DNA of 64,000 nucleotides, from NCBI GenBank assembly GCA_050485645.1, contig JBJHBT010000009.1, forward strand, positions 62,001 to 126,000, written 5' to 3'. This document shows positions 8,072-16,358 of this stretch, piece by piece. The notes under the pieces were generated by a model. That model searched no databases and was not told where the DNA came from. It saw only the letters and a list, made by a program, of their open reading frames with translations. Within the stretch, counting starts at the first letter, position 1; every line of letters starts with the position of its first letter. The translations under genes and the position numbers were made by a program. The stretch is from JBJHBP01 sp050485645 (lineage in GTDB: Bacteria > Pseudomonadota > Gammaproteobacteria > Steroidobacterales > Rariloculaceae).

Positions 8072-9084
8072 GCGAGCGGCTGTTCCTCGATGAGTTTACC
8101 GATCTGCACGGGTACTCCCTTGCGAGCCTCGACGACGGCGGTACCAACCGCGGTTTCGAAAGCCACCTGATCGGCACCGCCATGGCTTTTCAGCACGACG
8201 CCGTTGAGCCCCACCAGACTGGCGCCATTGTAGCGGCGCGGATCCAGTCGCGCGCGCATCGCGTGCAGCGCGGAACCCGCTGCAAACCCCTGCACCAGAC
8301 GCAGCGGATTGCGGTGAAATTCCTGCTTCATGAAAGACCCGATCATGGCGGCCAGGCCTTCCATGGTCTTGATCGCCACGTTGCCGACAAAGCCGTCGCT
8401 GACAACCACGTCGACATCCGCATGGAATATGCCGTCACCTTCGACGAATCCGACATAGTTCAGGCCACTGGCGGACAGCAGCTCGCCGGCCTGACGAACG
8501 ATATCATTGCCCTTGATGTCCTCGATGCCCACGTTCAGCAGTCCGACACGCGGTCGTTCGATATCGAGAATATCGCCTGCGACGATGGAGCCCATCAACG
8601 CGAACTGCAGCAGCTGATGCGCCGTGCAGCCGACATTGGCACCGACGTCGAGCATGTAGGTGGGACCCTTGATGCCGGGCACGGCAGCAATGATCGCCGG
8701 TCGATCGATGCCGGGGAGTGTCTTGAGCACGTGACGGGCGGTGGCCATCAGCGCCCCGGTATTGCCGGCACTGACGCAGGCATCGGCGTCGCCCGATTTC
8801 ACCAGCTCGATCGCGATGCGCAGCGAGGAGTCTTTCTTGCGACGCAGGGCTTCGCCTGGGTGCTCGTCCATGCCAACGACCTGGGACGCGCCGCGAAAAC
8901 GCAGCCGTTCACCATACTTGCCGTCGGCCTGCTTCTCCACCGTCGCCAGCACGTCAGGCAATCCGACCAGCACCAGGCTGACCGAATCATCCTTGTCCAG
9001 CGTGGCGAGCGCTGCGGGAACGACCACGCCGGGACCGTGGTCGCCACCCATCGCGTCCAAGGCAATTGTGACCTTGCGACTCAT
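8056..9084 (-). CDS. plsX: Phosphate acyltransferase PlsX
   Basis: Makes acyl-phosphate from acyl-ACP for the PlsX/PlsY route into membrane phospholipid. The 342-residue protein begins MSRKVTIALDAMGGDHGP, the family hallmark, and retains SAGNTGALM and the GNVAIKTMEG segment. Usual length. It lies between rpmF (78-nt gap) and fabH (16-bp overlap), the classic yceD-rpmF-plsX-fabH order that links ribosome production with lipid synthesis. Confidence 0.97.
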   Translation of the reverse strand: MSRKVTIALDAMGGDHGPGVVVPAALATLDKDDSVSLVLVGLPDVLATVEKQADGKYGERLRFRGASQVVGMDEHPGEALRRKKDSSLRIAIELVKSGDADACVSAGNTGALMATARHVLKTLPGIDRPAIIAAVPGIKGPTYMLDVGANVGCTAHQLLQFALMGSIVAGDILDIERPRVGLLNVGIEDIKGNDIVRQAGELLSASGLNYVGFVEGDGIFHADVDVVVSDGFVGNVAIKTMEGLAAMIGSFMKQEFHRNPLRLVQGFAAGSALHAMRARLDPRRYNGASLVGLNGVVLKSHGGADQVAFETAVGTAVVEARKGVPVQIGKLIEEQPLACIRA

Positions 9085-9162
9085 GGCGTGCTGAATCTGT
9101 CGGTGACTGAAGGTTCGGGAATGCGGGACGAAAACCTGTCTGGCGCGATCACCCGCGCCGGC

Positions 9163-9360
9163 TCAGGCTTCGTCTTCTTCAGTGTGTTCGCGCAGCTCGA
9201 TAACCTTGCGGCCGCGGTAATAGCCGTCCGCGGTAATGTGGTGGCGCCTGTGGGTTTCTCCGGTACCCGGATCCACCGACAGTGTCGGGCCTGTCAGCGC
9301 ATCGTGAGATCGTCGCATATCACGTCGCGACGGGGTCTTGCGCCTCTTCTGTACAGCCAT
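9163..9360 (-). CDS. rpmF: 50S ribosomal protein L32
   Basis: Small ribosomal protein of 65 residues beginning MAVQKRRKTPSRRDMRRSHD, the L32 signature. The ATG at 9360 is preferred over an in-frame TTG two codons upstream because L32 proteins start MAVQ and GGGAGAG sits at suitable spacing. The conserved HHIT and YYRGRKV segments follow. The acidic tail (ELREHTEEDEA) is a little longer than in E. coli. Confidence 0.97.
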   Translation of the reverse strand: MAVQKRRKTPSRRDMRRSHDALTGPTLSVDPGTGETHRRHHITADGYYRGRKVIELREHTEEDEA

Positions 9361-9441
9361 GGTCAAACTCTCCCTGTATCACTCGAGGGCGAGCAGCATA
9401 CGGCCGCCGCGACCCCTGAAATTTAAGCTATAACCACAATG

Positions 9442-9900
9442 TCATGACGATCGCCGTCGTGCACGATCGCAGTCAACATCCGTCGCGTGTCTGGGCACCA
9501 GCGGCAGGCCCAGCAACAGTTCATCCTCTATCAGATCCGCAGGGCGCAGACGGTCATGTTCCAGAACCAGCGGCTCGAATCCCTCCGGCACACGCGACAC
9601 CATCGCATCGGACTCGACCGCCACCAATCGCGTCTGCTGCGATACGGGGAAAGTCATCGGATACAGGCATCGCTGGCACAACAGCTCCAGAGAAGCCTCG
9701 CATCGCAGCTGCAGCGCGATCCATCCGCCGGGAAGCAGTTCGATTCCCATGCTGGCACTGACACTGCCGTCACTGGCATGCAGCAGGCCAGTCAGGCGCT
9801 TCAGACCTTGCAGCCGGATGTCGTCTGCAAACTCAGCCGCACGCTGACCCAGTGTCTGCAGATCCGGCAGACTATACCACCTGTGCAGCGGGCCCGGCAT
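9442..9900 (-). CDS. yceD: YceD family protein (DUF177), 23S rRNA accumulation
   Basis: Member of the DUF177 family that in E. coli supports 23S rRNA accumulation and sits ahead of rpmF. Conserved features are the CQRC motif (LELLCQRCLYP) and the acidic LIEDELLLGLPLVPRH segment near the C-terminus. Start: an in-frame GTG at 9924 gives 8 more residues, but a near-consensus promoter overlaps it, so the ATG at 9900 is preferred. It is the first gene of the rpmF-plsX-fabH operon, with 81 nt to rpmF. Confidence 0.88.
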   Translation of the reverse strand: MPGPLHRWYSLPDLQTLGQRAAEFADDIRLQGLKRLTGLLHASDGSVSASMGIELLPGGWIALQLRCEASLELLCQRCLYPMTFPVSQQTRLVAVESDAMVSRVPEGFEPLVLEHDRLRPADLIEDELLLGLPLVPRHATDVDCDRARRRSS

Positions 9901-9909
9901 AGGCGCGGC

Positions 9910-9938
9910 ATCATACGTTCTCACGTTTATACTGTCAA
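9910..9938 (-). promoter_or_regulatory. yceD operon promoter (sigma-70 type)
   Basis: On the minus strand TTGACA (9933-9938), a 17-nt spacer and TATGAT (9910-9915) form a near-perfect sigma-70 promoter. The expected transcription start is around 9903, only a few bases before the ATG at 9900, which suggests a very short or absent leader on the yceD message. Divergent maf starts at 10057; the rest of the 156-bp spacer shows nothing recognisable. Confidence 0.75.
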
Positions 9939-10056
9939 AACCGAAGCTTACGAAATGTGCCAGACCGTGCCGACAGCTATCGTGCTGCCCCGATCACCAC
10001 ACGGGCCGCCGCCAGCCTCCTGACCGCCGCCTGTATGACCTGCCGGACAACCGCCA

Positions 10057-10692
10057 ATGCCCGAACCTTCTGAAAAGCAACACAAACGTCTGATTCTTGG
10101 CTCGTCCTCGCGCTACCGGCGCGAACTGCTGGGCCGGCTGATGCTGCCATTCGACGTATTGACCGCCGACGTCCCCGAACAGGCCATCCCGGGAGAATCG
10201 CCGGCGGCCATGGCCGCAAGACTGGCCGAAGCCAAAGCCCGGACGGTGCTGTCCAGAGCCGGCGGCGGCGCGGCGACCGGGGCCGGCGTGGTGGTCATCG
10301 GCTCGGATCAGGTCGCCTCACTGGATGGAGCGCTGCTGCGCAAGCCTGGCAGCCACGAAGTCGCCTTGCGTCAGTTGCTGGCCTGCCAGGGTCGCGAAGT
10401 GGTCTTTCACACCGCCGTGACCGTCCTGTACGACGACCGGCGCCTGCATGGCATGGACGAAACGACGGTTCGTTTCCGCAGGCTCGGCGAACCGGAGCTG
10501 GCCGATTATCTGCATCTGGACCAGCCGTACGACTGCGCGGGGGGCTTCAGAATGGAAAGCGCTGGCATCGCCCTGTTCGAGGAGATCCGCAGTACAGACC
10601 CCACCGCACTGATCGGACTGCCGCTGATCTGGCTCAGCGGCGCGCTCGCCACCGCCGGTTGCCCGGTATTGAAACGGCGTGCGTCAGGTTGA
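10057..10692 (+). CDS. Maf/YceF nucleoside triphosphate pyrophosphatase
   Basis: House-cleaning nucleotide pyrophosphatase of the Maf family, 211 residues. It has the N-terminal LILGSSSRYRRELL motif, the catalytic aspartate region VVIGSDQVASLDG and the RKPGS loop. Its position beside yceD matches the YceF subfamily (7-methyl-GTP pyrophosphatase in E. coli), but the substrate cannot be read from sequence. An Ala/Gly insert (AGGGAATGAG) lies before the catalytic strand. Its last 9 bp overlap the 3' end of convergent rluC. Confidence 0.93.
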   Translation: MPEPSEKQHKRLILGSSSRYRRELLGRLMLPFDVLTADVPEQAIPGESPAAMAARLAEAKARTVLSRAGGGAATGAGVVVIGSDQVASLDGALLRKPGSHEVALRQLLACQGREVVFHTAVTVLYDDRRLHGMDETTVRFRRLGEPELADYLHLDQPYDCAGGFRMESAGIALFEEIRSTDPTALIGLPLIWLSGALATAGCPVLKRRASG

Positions 10693-11664
10693 TACTGCCC
10701 CTGCCCGGGGGCCGCGCAGCCGATCGAGCAGCTGGAGAAGTTCCCGTGGCAGCGGCGCGCCGATCGCGAACTGTTCGCCGCTCTCCGGCCAGCGGAATGA
10801 CACTGCCGACGCGTGCAGGAACATGCGATTGAGGCCAAGCCGTATCAGCCGCGCGTTCCAGTCGTGGTCTCCGTAGCGCGTATCGCCGGCAACCGGATGA
10901 CCGACATGCGCCGCATGCACACGAATCTGATGCATGCGCCCGGTCGGCAGCGAAACCCGAACCAGCGTCGCGAGATCACCAAACGTCTCCAGCACTTCGA
11001 AACGGCTTAACGCCGTCTTGCCGGTGTCATCGACGACAACTCGAGTTTCGCCGGCCGCATTGCGTCGGGTGAGCAGTGGCGCATCCACTTCTCTGCGGCG
11101 TTGCGGCCACACACCACGCACCAGCGCCAGGTAGCGCTTGTCCACCGTGCCTTCGCGCAGCAGTACATGCAGCTCCCTGAGGGCGGGTCGACGTTTGGCG
11201 ATCAGCAGACAGCCGGATGTCGCCCGGTCCAGTCTGTGCACCAGTTCGGCGCCGGCGAGATCCGGCCTGAGCACCCGCAGCGCTTCGATCGCGCCCAGAT
11301 TGATGCTGCTGCCACCATGCACTGCCAGACCAGCCGGCTTGTCGAGTACCAGCAGACGCCCATCTTCATGGATGATGCGCTCCGCCAGCCACCCCAGCCC
11401 TTCACGTGGCACGACAACGGCGGCCGGCTGGCGTTGCGCCACGGGCGGGACACGGATGCGATCGCCCGCCTGCACCCGGTATCCGGCCTGGCTGCGCCCG
11501 GAATTGACCCGTACCTGACCGGAGCGGATCAGACGATAGACCAGTGTGCGCGGCACACCCTTCAGGTGGGCGATCAGGAAGTTGTCCAGTCGCTGCCCTG
11601 CGGTGTCGGCATCCACCTCCCGGTAGGTAACCCCGGGATTTGACGGTTTGTCGGGATGATTCAA
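10684..11664 (-). CDS. rluC: 23S rRNA pseudouridine synthase RluC
   Basis: Makes pseudouridines in 23S rRNA. The 326-residue protein has an N-terminal S4 RNA-binding domain (RLDNFLIAHLKGVPRTLVYR) and the RluA-family catalytic motif HRLDRATSGCLLIAK with its aspartate. GRMHQIRVHAAHVGHP completes the family pattern. It is divergent from rne across a 397-bp spacer, the same pairing as in E. coli and Pseudomonas, which supports RluC over RluD. Confidence 0.94.
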   Translation of the reverse strand: MNHPDKPSNPGVTYREVDADTAGQRLDNFLIAHLKGVPRTLVYRLIRSGQVRVNSGRSQAGYRVQAGDRIRVPPVAQRQPAAVVVPREGLGWLAERIIHEDGRLLVLDKPAGLAVHGGSSINLGAIEALRVLRPDLAGAELVHRLDRATSGCLLIAKRRPALRELHVLLREGTVDKRYLALVRGVWPQRRREVDAPLLTRRNAAGETRVVVDDTGKTALSRFEVLETFGDLATLVRVSLPTGRMHQIRVHAAHVGHPVAGDTRYGDHDWNARLIRLGLNRMFLHASAVSFRWPESGEQFAIGAPLPRELLQLLDRLRGPRAGAVST

Positions 11665-12061
11665 CGGCTTAGAATTGAGATCGAGACTTCGTGTGATATG
11701 CTATGTTAACCGCCAATTGTGGCCGCTGACAGCGGACCGCATGACACGGAGAAACACCGGGGAAAACCACCGGCAGTTGGTTTCGCGGCCGGCACAGCCG
11801 GACCGCCACGTACAGTACGACAGTTTTTGGATGGTCGGCCGATCTGAGCCGGCGAGCGGCACACAGGCCGCACGTCCCGGCGACGGCATATCCGGCACCA
11901 CAACGCCGGATCGCGGCCAATACAACTTTGCAACAAAGGCAATTCGGACCCAGGGGCGAACATCATGAGACGGCATATGGCCAGTCAATCCCCCCCGCCT
12001 GATCTCGCGGCGCAACCGCTTCAGGCTGCTGTTCGGGTTGCCCGTAACATTCTGAGGGTTT
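11665..12061 (+). promoter_or_regulatory. rne promoter and long 5' leader
   Basis: The 397-bp rluC-rne spacer has no convincing gene. A plausible plus-strand promoter is TTGAGA (11675-11680), a 16-nt spacer and TATGCT (11697-11702). Transcription from about 11709 would give a leader of roughly 350 nt. A perfect 7-bp hairpin (ATCCGGC at 11890-11896, GCCGGAT at 11905-11911) lies inside it. The E. coli rne message has a similarly long leader with hairpins that RNase E uses for self-regulation; that this leader does the same is inference. A GAGGG sits 4-5 nt before the ATG. Confidence 0.6.
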
Positions 12062-14935
12062 ATGAAACGCATGCTAGTCAATGCAACTCAGCAGGAAGAG
12101 TTGCGTGTGGCCATGGTCGATGGCCAGAAGCTTTACGATCTTGATATCGAGGTACCGTCACGAGAACAACGCAAGGCTAACATCTATAAGGGTAAAATAA
12201 CCCGCGTAGAGCCCAGTCTCGAGGCCGCGTTCGTCGACTATGGCGCGCAGCGCCATGGTTTCCTGCCTCTCAAGGAAATCTCCAGCGAATACTTCGTTCG
12301 CGAACCCGAACCCGGTGGCCGCGTACAGATCCGCGACGTCCTCCGCGAAGGTCAGGAGATCGTCGTCCAGGTGGACAAGGAAGAGCGTGGCACCAAGGGT
12401 GCCGCTCTCACCACGTTCGTCAGCCTCGCCGGCCGTTTCATCGTCCTGATGCCGAACAATCCCCGCGCCGGCGGCGTATCCCGCCGCATCACCGGTGAGG
12501 ACCGCGACATCATCCGGCAGTCGCTGGAAGACCTGGCGCCGCCGGACGGCATGGGTTGCATCGTGCGCACCGCCGGCGTCGGCCGCAGCACCGAGGAACT
12601 GAAATGGGACCTCGAGTACCTGCTCAATGTGTGGGAATCGATCAAACAGGTGGTCGTCACCCGCCCTGCCCCGTTCCTGATCTATCAGGAAGGCAACGCC
12701 ATCGTGCGCGCACTCAGGGACTATTTCTCCAACGATATCGGGGAAATCCTGATCGACGACGAACGCGTGTTCAAGGAAGCTCAGGAGTTCATGGAACGTG
12801 TTCTCCCGCAGAGCCTGCGCAAGCTGAAGCTGTACGATGACCCCACCGTACCACTGTTCACCCGTTTCCAGATCGAGAGCCAGATCGAATCGGCGTTCGC
12901 TCACAAGGTGCACCTGCCTTCCGGCGGCAGCATCGTGATCGACCACACCGAAGCGCTCACCGCCATCGACATCAACTCGGCCCGCTCCACCAAAGGCGAG
13001 GACATCGAAGACACGGCTTTCAACACCAATCTGGAAGCCGCGGACGAGATCGCGCGTCAGCTGCGCATACGTGATCTGGGTGGACTGATCGTTATCGATT
13101 TCATCGACATGGGTCCGCATCGCAATCAGCGTGACGTGGAGACCCGCCTGCGCGATGCCGTGAAACAGGATCGTGCGCGCATCCAGATCGGCCGGATTTC
13201 GCGCTTCGGACTGCTTGAGCTGTCACGGCAGCGGTTGCGTCCGTCGCTGGAAGAATCCACGCAGTCGGTCTGCCCGCGCTGCAACGGCACCGGCAACGTC
13301 CGCAGCATCGAGTCGCTGGCGCTGGCCGTGCTGCGCCTGGTTGGCGAAGAAGCCCGCAAGGACCGCACGTTCAGGGTCATCGCCCAGCTGCCTGTTGAAG
13401 TGGGCAACTACCTGCTGAATGAAAAACGCGACTGGGTGCACGGCATTCAGGAACGCAATGAAGTCGACATCGTACTGATTGGCAATCCGGCGCTGCAGAC
13501 ACCCAACTACTCGATTCGACGAGTACGCGACGATGAAGCGGGACTGCCGGAAAACAGTGCCACCAGTTACAGGCTGGCCGAGCCCGCCGAGGATCCGGCG
13601 ATCGCCTACGAGGAATCCAGACGCAAGCCGCTTGCCGCGGAGGCTGCGGTTGCGGCAGTGCTGCCGCCGGCTCCCGCGCCCTACCCCCCGACCAGCGAAG
13701 AGCCGGCCAAGGCCGTCGTCGCAGGACCCGGCGTCATCCGTCGCCTGTTCACATGGCTGTTCGGCGCGGGCGAGTCGGCGGCATCCGAATCGGAAACCAA
13801 CAGGCGCAGTGACAAGCGGCGCGGCTCCACGCGCGAACGCAATGACAAAGACCGTGATACCCGTCGCGGCAGCCAGGGGCAACGGCGAAACCGGGATCGC
13901 GATCGTGACCGAAGCCGCGACAAGGACAGGGATCGCAGTCAGGCCCGACGCGGTCGCAATGCACGCAGCGAGCCCCGCGGCGACGAACCGACGGACAAGG
14001 TGACCGACAGGGCGGCCGAGAAGGCGGCCGAGAAGACCACCGACAAGGCGGCTTCACAGGCCGACAGCCAGGCCGGTCAGAGCGCCCAGCAGGCGGGAAA
14101 CCAGCAGGGCCGGGGCTCACAGGGCCAGGGCAGCGGATCCGGACGCAGTCGACGATCCAGGGGACGTCGTGGTTCGGGCGCCAACCGCCGCCAGGACGGC
14201 GCCGCCGGTGCATCTGGCGCCGGAGCCGCTACGGGCGCGGAGCAGAACGCGGGCGGAAGCGCCGGCGAGAACGCCGCCCAGGGTTCGGGGCAGAGTTCGG
14301 GGCAGGCCCAGGATCAGGGTTCGGGTTCGGGTTCGGGCCAGCGTTCAGAGCGTTCAGAGCGTTCAGACCAGGACTCGAGTCAAGGCTCGAATCAGAGCTC
14401 GCGCACCACGTCCCGGCACAATGGCGGCGATGCCGACACCGAACGCAAACCAGGGTCGGACAGACCCGGGCCACAGCGCTCAGGCGAATCGCCTGCCGGC
14501 AGTGAAGGGCAGCCGACCTCACCCCCCGCGCCCGAACGGCCGCGGGAAACCGGTCGCGAGAAGCCTGCAGCCCAGGCCGAGACGCCACGAGCGGCGCCAC
14601 AGGCGCCTGCGCCCGAGCAAGCGCCTGCGCCTGCGCCTGCGCCTGCACCCACGCAATCGCCTGCACCTTCACCTGCGCAGGCGCCTGCACCTGCTGCAGT
14701 ACCAACACCTGCGCCGACATCCGCGCCTGCGCCCACTTCTGCGCCGGGACCGGCGTCTGCGCCTGAGCAGCCTAAGCCCGCGAACAACGGGCCCGCTGCC
14801 AGCAGTGGTGCAGAGGCCGGCCAAGCGCCATCGGCCCCAAAGGAAAGTACACCGCGTACCGCTCCCTCATCCCCAGAGAACGGTGGCAGGAAAGCGACGC
14901 GACCGGACCAGGCAAGGGACCAGGTTCCGGACTAG
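12062..14935 (+). CDS. rne: Ribonuclease E
   Basis: Essential endoribonuclease for mRNA decay and rRNA/tRNA processing, scaffold of the degradosome; 957 residues. The catalytic half aligns with E. coli without shift: S1 domain (about 35-120), Asp303 (AIDINSARSTKG), Asp346 (GGLIVIDFIDM) and the zinc-link cysteines Cys404/Cys407 (CPRCNGTG). A short amphipathic segment VIRRLFTWLFG (about 559-569) fits the membrane anchor. The tail is low complexity: an Arg/Asp-rich RNA-binding stretch (about 580-640), Gly/Ser/Gln repeats (about 680-780), then Ala-Pro repeats (about 845-905). Its stop codon overlaps that of the convergent phosphatase. Confidence 0.98.
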   Translation: MKRMLVNATQQEELRVAMVDGQKLYDLDIEVPSREQRKANIYKGKITRVEPSLEAAFVDYGAQRHGFLPLKEISSEYFVREPEPGGRVQIRDVLREGQEIVVQVDKEERGTKGAALTTFVSLAGRFIVLMPNNPRAGGVSRRITGEDRDIIRQSLEDLAPPDGMGCIVRTAGVGRSTEELKWDLEYLLNVWESIKQVVVTRPAPFLIYQEGNAIVRALRDYFSNDIGEILIDDERVFKEAQEFMERVLPQSLRKLKLYDDPTVPLFTRFQIESQIESAFAHKVHLPSGGSIVIDHTEALTAIDINSARSTKGEDIEDTAFNTNLEAADEIARQLRIRDLGGLIVIDFIDMGPHRNQRDVETRLRDAVKQDRARIQIGRISRFGLLELSRQRLRPSLEESTQSVCPRCNGTGNVRSIESLALAVLRLVGEEARKDRTFRVIAQLPVEVGNYLLNEKRDWVHGIQERNEVDIVLIGNPALQTPNYSIRRVRDDEAGLPENSATSYRLAEPAEDPAIAYEESRRKPLAAEAAVAAVLPPAPAPYPPTSEEPAKAVVAGPGVIRRLFTWLFGAGESAASESETNRRSDKRRGSTRERNDKDRDTRRGSQGQRRNRDRDRDRSRDKDRDRSQARRGRNARSEPRGDEPTDKVTDRAAEKAAEKTTDKAASQADSQAGQSAQQAGNQQGRGSQGQGSGSGRSRRSRGRRGSGANRRQDGAAGASGAGAATGAEQNAGGSAGENAAQGSGQSSGQAQDQGSGSGSGQRSERSERSDQDSSQGSNQSSRTTSRHNGGDADTERKPGSDRPGPQRSGESPAGSEGQPTSPPAPERPRETGREKPAAQAETPRAAPQAPAPEQAPAPAPAPAPTQSPAPSPAQAPAPAAVPTPAPTSAPAPTSAPGPASAPEQPKPANNGPAASSGAEAGQAPSAPKESTPRTAPSSPENGGRKATRPDQARDQVPD

Positions 14936-15546
14936 CAGCCGGACCTCTCCCTGAGGTGACGCAAGAGGCCCAGTGACGCCTCTTCGACCAGGTCGAGCAC
15001 GTGCTCGAATCCGTTACTGCCACCGTAGTAGGGATCGGGCACTGTCGACCTGCCGGCGCCGGGTGCGAAGTCCAGCAGCAGCCGAACGCGATGCTCGTGT
15101 TCGGCTCCGCCAAGATCGTGCAGCATGGCCACGTTCAGCTCATCCATGGCGAGCAGCAGATCGAAGCGCTGGAAGTCTTCCGGCACTACGATACGGGCAC
15201 GCAACCCACTGATATCAACACCGCGACGCATGGCGGCGCGTACCGAGCGGGGATCCGGCGGCTCGCCGACGTGGTAGCCGTGGGTGCCGGCCGAATCAAT
15301 GCTGATACCAAGATCCGGTGCATGCTCGGCCACCACCTTGCGGAACATGCCTTCGGCGGTGGGAGATCGACAGATATTGCCCATGCACACGAACAGTACG
15401 CGGTGCGCATGGACCTGCTCAGCCTCCTGGCGCCCGGCCGGCTCGCTGGCGTGGTCCGGGGACGATCGCTTGAATTTGTCGAACAACGGTTTCAAGGCGG
15501 CTGCTTCCGGGTTGCAGTGATCAAAGCGGCCATCAACGTGGCCCAC
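14932..15546 (-). CDS. Low-molecular-weight protein tyrosine phosphatase
   Basis: Cytoplasmic phosphatase with the P-loop VLFVCMGNICRSPTAEG (Cys and Arg of C-x5-R-S intact) and the general-acid loop VPDPYYGG. Proteins of this class often dephosphorylate envelope tyrosine kinases, but no kinase is seen here. The domain is about 155 residues; no ATG is available ahead of the P-loop, so the start is probably the GTG at 15546 or TTG at 15495. That leaves an unusual 30-50-residue N-terminal extension containing LKPLFDKFKRSS. It follows kdsB by 41 nt and ends tail-to-tail with rne. Confidence 0.85.
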   Translation of the reverse strand: MGHVDGRFDHCNPEAAALKPLFDKFKRSSPDHASEPAGRQEAEQVHAHRVLFVCMGNICRSPTAEGMFRKVVAEHAPDLGISIDSAGTHGYHVGEPPDPRSVRAAMRRGVDISGLRARIVVPEDFQRFDLLLAMDELNVAMLHDLGGAEHEHRVRLLLDFAPGAGRSTVPDPYYGGSNGFEHVLDLVEEASLGLLRHLRERSGC

Positions 15547-15587
15547 GATCCAGGCGCGGCCGCATGACCGCGCGGCAGCATTGTAAC

Positions 15588-16358
15588 TTACCGAACAGCT
15601 GCGCCATCGCCAATCCGCTGCGCCACCAGTTCCCGCACGTCGAGCAGGTCCGCCTCGCTGTCCACGCCTCGCGGCGGCATCCGGTCGGCGATCGCGACAG
15701 CGATCCGTCTGCCCATCCACAGCACGCGCAGCTGCTCGAGCCGCTCGGCCATCTCCAGGCTGCACGCCGGTTCGGCGGCCACCGCCTGGAGGTCGCGGGC
15801 GCGGTAGGCATACAGGCCAATATGACGCAGCGCTGATTCGGGCATGCCGCCGTCGCGCACGAACGGTATCGCGGCGCGGCTGAAGTACAGTGCCCATCCA
15901 TCGTGATCGACAATCACCTTGGCGGTATCACGATCGCGCCAGTCGGCCTCGCAGGTGAATGGTGTCACCAGCGTTGCCATGGCCGCCTCAGGCCTTGCGT
16001 CGAGCAGCTGCGCCACCTGGGTGATCAATGCCGGCGGCAGCAACGGTTCGTCACCCTGCACGTTGACGATGATGCGCCTGTCGGGCCATTGCCGGCGACG
16101 CGCCACCTCGGCGATGCGGTCGGTGCCACTGACATGATCGGCTGATGTGAACTCGACGTCGGCGCCGAACTCGCGACACACCTTGGCGATACGCTCGTCG
16201 TCGGTTGCCACCACGACTTCACCCGCGCCACTGGCACAGGCAAGCTCGTGCACCCATGCAATCATCGGCTTGCCGCCAATGTCCGCAAGCGGCTTGCCCG
16301 GCAATCGGGTGGACGCATATCGCGCAGGAATGACCGCAACGAAATCCATGGCCGTCAT
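15588..16358 (-). CDS. kdsB: CMP-KDO synthetase KdsB
   Basis: 3-deoxy-manno-octulosonate cytidylyltransferase, which activates KDO for LPS inner-core synthesis; 256 residues. N-terminal FVAVIPARYASTRLPGKPL is the nucleotide-binding signature, with VQGDEPLLPP and the IGLYAYR segment following. Its ATG overlaps the lpxK stop as ATGA; an alternative ATG is three codons in (16349). It belongs to the msbA-lpxK-kdsB lipid A/LPS cluster. Confidence 0.97.
   Translation of the reverse strand: MTAMDFVAVIPARYASTRLPGKPLADIGGKPMIAWVHELACASGAGEVVVATDDERIAKVCREFGADVEFTSADHVSGTDRIAEVARRRQWPDRRIIVNVQGDEPLLPPALITQVAQLLDARPEAAMATLVTPFTCEADWRDRDTAKVIVDHDGWALYFSRAAIPFVRDGGMPESALRHIGLYAYRARDLQAVAAEPACSLEMAERLEQLRVLWMGRRIAVAIADRMPPRGVDSEADLLDVRELVAQRIGDGAAVR

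Noticed and set aside
11675..11968. Possible leader peptide in the rne leader
   Set aside because: The 97-codon frame starts over the predicted promoter and has no family features; more likely untranslated leader.
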